34,600 nt of DNA from Nitrolancea sp040255925 (lineage in GTDB: Bacteria; Chloroflexota; Chloroflexia; Thermomicrobiales; Thermomicrobiaceae): NCBI GenBank assembly GCA_040255925.1, contig JBDZVX010000011.1:1-34600 (forward strand), written 5' to 3'. The position numbers and the translations under genes were made by a program. Positions 33,877 through 34,600 of the stretch are shown one piece after another (positions within the stretch are counted from its first letter, which is position 1; every line of letters starts with the position of its first letter). The notes beneath the pieces were generated by a model that searched no databases, was not told the DNA's origin, and saw only the letters and a program-made list of their open reading frames with translations.

Positions 33877-34600
33877 ATGCTCTGCAGCAGCGAACCGCCT
33901 CGGACGAGTCCACTTTCGACCAGCGATCGTCCCCTACCCTGGCGGGATATCGGGATGGTCCTGGTGGGCGCACTTGTCGTACCCTTCACGCTCTATCTCG
34001 CACTAGCTCTCGTCTCCGCCCTGACGCTATCCCGGCTGTTAACCGTGGTCGGGATCTACTTCGTGATGACCGCTTTGTTCGTCTTACTTGAAGCAGTGGT
34101 CGCGTTCCCATCGCGACGTCGTCGCGCGTCCGGCTCCCTAGGGATGCCTTTCCCGAAGGTGACCGCGTTAGTCGTTGCCTATCTCCCCAACGAGCAGGGC
34201 ATCATCCTGACGACGATCAATCATCTCCTGAACACGCTCGATGTACCTCACGATACGCTGCAGGTTATTCTCGCGTACAACACGCCGGAAGACCTGCCGG
34301 TCGAGCGAGATCTCCAGCTTCTCGCCGCGAACGATCCTAGGTTCCTCCTGTTACGCGTTGAGGGGAGTCAGAGTAAAGCCGAAAACATCAATGCCGCGCT
34401 CCCATATATCACGGGAGAGATCACCGGCCTCTTTGATTCGGATCACCTCCCGGAACCCGCCTGTTTCGACAAAGCGGTACGCTGGATTCAGGATGGCTAT
34501 GACGCCGTGCAAGGACGATGCGTGATCCGCAACGAGCACGAAAACTGGCTCACGCGCATGATCGCCATTGAGTTCGCCATCATGTATGCCGTCTTACACA
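33877..34600 (+). CDS. Membrane glycosyltransferase, GT2 family (3' end beyond window)
   Basis: Open from ATG 33877 to the right edge, at least 241 residues. Two hydrophobic N-terminal segments (about residues 26-50 and 54-78) precede a GT-A domain: VTALVVAYLPNEQGIILTT, the AENINAAL segment and the metal-binding DSDH motif, followed by DAVQGRCVIRN. This is the processive/cellulose-synthase-like or poly-sugar GT2 layout, and more membrane helices would be expected downstream. It probably adds sugar from a nucleotide donor at the membrane. GAGG lies 8 nt before the ATG. It is co-directional with the lipid locus but 542 bp from the previous gene, so it may belong to a separate unit. The ORF was read by eye from the sequence. 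Confidence 0.82.
   Translation, partial: MLCSSEPPRTSPLSTSDRPLPWRDIGMVLVGALVVPFTLYLALALVSALTLSRLLTVVGIYFVMTALFVLLEAVVAFPSRRRRASGSLGMPFPKVTALVVAYLPNEQGIILTTINHLLNTLDVPHDTLQVILAYNTPEDLPVERDLQLLAANDPRFLLLRVEGSQSKAENINAALPYITGEITGLFDSDHLPEPACFDKAVRWIQDGYDAVQGRCVIRNEHENWLTRMIAIEFAIMYAVLH

Noticed and set aside
33506..33877. Open frame whose TGA overlaps the GT2 start (TGATG)
   Set aside because: The overlap would suit coupling, but the product is Arg/His-rich with no recognisable fold and no good start. It is kept only as a note in the intergenic entry.
1..34600. CRISPR arrays, tRNA or rRNA genes, insertion sequences with transposases
   Set aside because: No regularly spaced repeats, no recognisable tRNA or rRNA sequence and no transposase-like frame were seen. 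The only repeats are the palindromic elements and short duplications listed.

Overview
The window looks like high-GC chromosomal DNA from a Chloroflexota bacterium, most likely Thermomicrobia/Sphaerobacter-like. That is an inference from two things. The proteins are of kinds common there: NarL-type regulators, tandem HtrA-like proteases and glycolipid-type glycosyltransferases. The window also carries G/C-rich palindromic repeats of the CCCTCACCCC...GGGGTGAGGG kind, which I recall from that phylum. No rRNA, tRNA, CRISPR array, transposase or phage gene is visible.

Layout. Positions 1-2367 (minus strand) hold an atypical NarL/LuxR response regulator followed by two adjacent trypsin-like (S1C/HtrA) proteases, the second cut by the window edge. 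A second atypical response regulator diverges from the first at 2682-3452. Positions 3758-4859 hold a small secreted lytic-transglycosylase-like protein and a small membrane-anchored protein. Positions 4944-5710 are a frameshifted, decaying endonuclease III-like gene. A minus-strand AlkP-superfamily phosphohydrolase (5673-7079) is separated by a 577-bp promoter region from a long plus-strand run.

The run from 7657 to the right edge reads as a lipid/polyketide locus. PKS1 (2912 aa) has tandem FabK/PfaD-like flavin domains fused to KS-AT-ACP-KR-DH. PKS2 (about 1888 aa) is KS-AT-ACP-DH with its own C-terminal phosphopantetheinyl transferase. Then come a free ACP, a second AlkP-superfamily hydrolase, an alpha/beta hydrolase and a short-chain reductase, all closely spaced or overlapping by ATGA. 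A GT1-type glycosyltransferase, a SAM methyltransferase, a large secreted beta-propeller-like protein, a methyltransferase resembling mycobacterial phthiotriol O-methyltransferase (Rv2952), a sterol-glucosyltransferase-like GT1 enzyme and a membrane GT2 glycosyltransferase (cut at the edge) follow. The ACPs and KSs are of the PUFA-synthase/'secondary lipid' type.

Working model (inference): PKS1 and PKS2 build a long, largely reduced acyl chain. The SDR and hydrolase modify or release it, methyltransferases cap hydroxyls, glycosyltransferases add sugars, and AlkP-fold enzymes add or remove phosphate-type groups. The product would be an O-methylated, glycosylated long-chain lipid, analogous in logic to mycobacterial phenolic glycolipids or to the long-chain-diol lipids of Thermomicrobia. 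A further oddity is that palindromic repeats have inserted in frame into inter-domain linkers of both megasynthases.
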